From Candidatus Cloacimonadota bacterium (GTDB taxonomy: Bacteria; Cloacimonadota; Cloacimonadia; Cloacimonadales; TCS61), in assembly GCA_021735645.1 (NCBI GenBank), contig JAIPGP010000014.1, forward strand, positions 1 to 54,342: a stretch of 54,342 bases of DNA, in the 5' to 3' direction. A program made the position numbers and the translations under genes. Shown one piece after another: positions 52,671 to 54,342 of this stretch; positions within the stretch are counted from its first letter, which is position 1; each line of letters starts with the position of its first letter. Under the pieces are notes generated by a model that ran no database searches, was not told the DNA's origin, and saw nothing but the letters and a program-made list of their open reading frames with translations.

Positions 52671-53875
52671 AATATATAATCATACTTGGCGATGGCATGG
52701 CAGACCTGCCCATTCAGTCCAGAGAAAATAAAACTCCTTTGATGCTGGCGGACATTCCCAATATAGACAAACTATGTAAACTGGGCAGAACCGGACAACT
52801 GGTTACAGTGCCAGCAGATATGCCTCCGGGCAGTGAAGTGGCAAATCTGGCAGTTCTGGGCTATGATGTGCACAAGGTATATCAGGGACGAGGTGTTCTA
52901 GAAGGTGCCAGTATAGGCGTAACCATTGAAGAAGGCGATCTGGCAATGAGATGCAACCTGCTCTGTATTGAAGATGATAAAATAAAAAATCATTCTGCGG
53001 GACATATCAGTACAGCCGAATCTCATCAACTAATAGATGCATTGAACAAAAGCTTAGCCACAGATAGAGTGCGTTTCTATAAAGGAGTGAGTTTCAGGCA
53101 TCTGCTGGTAGTGAAAAACGGCAATAATGACCTGAACTTTACACCACCGCACGATGTGCCGGGCACACCCTGGCGGGATGTGCTGATAACACCTGCCAGT
53201 AAAGCGGGTGAAGAAACAGCTGAGCTTTTAAATAAGCTGATATGTGATTCTCAGAAAATACTGGTAGAACATCCGGTTAATCAGCAAAGAATAAAGCAGG
53301 GAAAAGACCCGGCTAATTCTGCCTGGTTCTGGTCATCTGGATATAAGCCTGCAATGCGGACACTTCAGGAGAAATATAAGATAAAAGGGGCAGCGATTTC
53401 CGCAGTGGATATCATCAAAGGATTAGGCATTTATGCCGGCATGGACGTGATTGAGGTGGAAGGCGCTACTGGTCTTATTGATACTAATTATGAGGGCAAA
53501 GCTGAAGCTGCCATTGCTGCTCTTGCTAATCATGATCTGGTGTTTTTGCATGTGGAAGCCACCGATGAAGCCGGGCATGAAGGTAATATTGATAAAAAAA
53601 TCACAGCCCTGGAATATCTGGATCACAGGCTGGTTAAGTATATTATGAAGCATACCGGGAAAATGATGACTCCTGTGACAATTGCCCTGCTTCCCGATCA
53701 TGCTACTCCCTGCGAATTACGAACCCATACACACGATGCCGTGCCCTTCATTATCTATAATCCCACTCTGTCTGCGGATAAAGTTAAAGAGTATAATGAA
53801 TTCTCAGTGGAAAAGGGCTATTATGGAGTTATAAAGGGCGACGAATTTATTAAAACTTTACTGGGACTACGTTAA
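52667..53875 (+). CDS. ApgM-type protein, probable homoserine kinase
   Basis: The 402-residue protein belongs to the archaeal-type cofactor-independent phosphoglycerate mutase (ApgM) family of the alkaline phosphatase superfamily: metal-binding ILGDGMAD at 5-12, PPGSEVANLAVLGYD near 50 with the catalytic serine, HVEATDEAGHEG near 305 and LLPDHATPCE near 344. A branch of this family has been proposed to act as homoserine kinase. Coupling to thrC by an ATGA overlap strongly supports that role here. Phosphoglycerate mutase activity cannot be excluded from sequence alone. Confidence 0.88.
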   Translation: MKYIIILGDGMADLPIQSRENKTPLMLADIPNIDKLCKLGRTGQLVTVPADMPPGSEVANLAVLGYDVHKVYQGRGVLEGASIGVTIEEGDLAMRCNLLCIEDDKIKNHSAGHISTAESHQLIDALNKSLATDRVRFYKGVSFRHLLVVKNGNNDLNFTPPHDVPGTPWRDVLITPASKAGEETAELLNKLICDSQKILVEHPVNQQRIKQGKDPANSAWFWSSGYKPAMRTLQEKYKIKGAAISAVDIIKGLGIYAGMDVIEVEGATGLIDTNYEGKAEAAIAALANHDLVFLHVEATDEAGHEGNIDKKITALEYLDHRLVKYIMKHTGKMMTPVTIALLPDHATPCELRTHTHDAVPFIIYNPTLSADKVKEYNEFSVEKGYYGVIKGDEFIKTLLGLR

Positions 53876-54216
53876 GAAATACTAAGGCAGGCTCAAAAAA
53901 CGCACTGGAACTGAAATGGTTAAAATATCAGCACGATGTGAAGAAGAAAAAAATTCCAGCTAAGTCAGTAGCCGATACATCGGGATTGGCTCGCCTTTGT
54001 TTTTTACATTACATTCCTCTGAGTTATCTCTACCTCTGTGGTAAAGAATCTTACATTATATTTTTAAGATGATTCAAGGTTAATAATGCAGACAAATCAA
54101 ATAAAAATGTAAATATTCTCATAACTTCCTCTATTATTGACGTTTGGGCGCAGTATTTAGGTATTAGAAATATCAAATTTACCCAATTGAAATATGTTTA
54201 CACCCTGCATTCCCGC
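53876..54216. other. 341-bp intergenic region, no gene seen
   Basis: A short repeat-like segment (TTTTTTACATTACATTCC...CTCTGTGGTAAAGAATC) lies at about 54000-54050 and resembles the dispersed GTG-type repeats. No terminator hairpin is obvious after 53875. The region lies between convergent genes. Confidence 0.45.
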
Positions 54217-54342
54217 CTATTGTAACGATGGTGGATTGACTCCCATTGCATGATAGAGTTCGATTTGCTTTTTTGTCATTTCTCCCCAGCGTAATTCTCT
54301 TCCCTGCTGTTCAAAACATTCAATAACATCAAATTCATCAAG
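54217..54342 (-). CDS. partial gene, C-terminal 41 residues, cut by the window edge
   Basis: On the minus strand an open frame enters from the right edge and ends with a TAG at 54217-54219. It encodes an acidic then helical tail (ECFEQQGRELRWGEMTKKQI, ending MGVNPPSLQ). The composition is protein-like. No family could be named from so short a piece. Confidence 0.5.
   Translation of the reverse strand, partial: LDEFDVIECFEQQGRELRWGEMTKKQIELYHAMGVNPPSLQ

Overview
The window is AT-rich DNA from a Gram-negative bacterium with good GGAGG-type ribosome binding sites and occasional GTG and TTG starts. RND efflux genes, a lipoprotein, an outer-membrane-like beta-rich protein, a tungsten-type aldehyde:ferredoxin oxidoreductase, secreted glycan enzymes and large amounts of intergenic repeat point to an anaerobe of the FCB group. 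Cloacimonadota would fit, but that is inference: no rRNA or tRNA is visible. No complete transposase or integrase gene was found.

Region 1 (1-7.0 kb) looks like a decayed integron-type cassette region. Two shortened copies of the C-terminal end of an IntI-like tyrosine recombinase (831-992, 1282-1442) are each followed by GTTATGT. Downstream lie a SIR2-protein kinase fusion (1580-3916), a coiled-coil protein, a membrane-anchored coiled-coil GIY-YIG protein (4414-5841) and small genes. Two attC-like structured sites (3930-4081, 5869-5953) separate them, and the 7-base core ending the first is the exact reverse complement of the core starting the second.

Region 2 (7.0-18.5 kb) is ordinary chromosomal content: a PNGase F-like secreted glycosidase, a DUF6880-type protein, secreted proteins, a TrkH/KtrB potassium transporter subunit, an AOR-family enzyme and the DNA repair glycosylase Tag.

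Region 3 (18.5-27.8 kb) is the most unusual part. A seven-gene minus-strand operon (27586 to 19184) encodes a coiled-coil protein, two ~705-residue paralogues (coiled coil, Lcl/DUF1566-like domain, long helical domain), an LRAT-like/coiled-coil fusion, the same two modules again as separate genes, and a WYL-domain regulator. A small zinc-ribbon membrane protein faces it. About 110 bp covering the 3' end of tag is repeated on the far side, so the block looks like an insertion at the end of tag. A shared ~16-bp motif lies upstream of both outward-starting transcription units. I propose it as an undescribed, possibly defence-related, LRAT/coiled-coil system.

Region 4 (27.8-35.4 kb) carries a GH29 alpha-L-fucosidase and a PA14-containing GH3 glycosidase, which together with the PNGase F-like protein suggest use of fucosylated glycans. 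Next come a radical SAM protein with its cysteine-rich SPASM-like part at the N-terminus, a flavodoxin-type reductase and a DUF697-like membrane protein.

Region 5 (35.4-43.2 kb) holds a 1.7-kb repeat-rich gap, an RND inner-membrane pump with its periplasmic adaptor, an unrecognised gene, a long perfect hairpin and an 18-bp minisatellite.

Region 6 (43.3-54.3 kb) has a large secreted MORN-like protein, a condensation-fold acyltransferase paired with a DUF6320-like membrane protein, and a tight four-gene operon: an unknown protein, a PLP aminotransferase, threonine synthase and an ApgM-type protein (probably homoserine kinase). The window ends inside a minus-strand gene.
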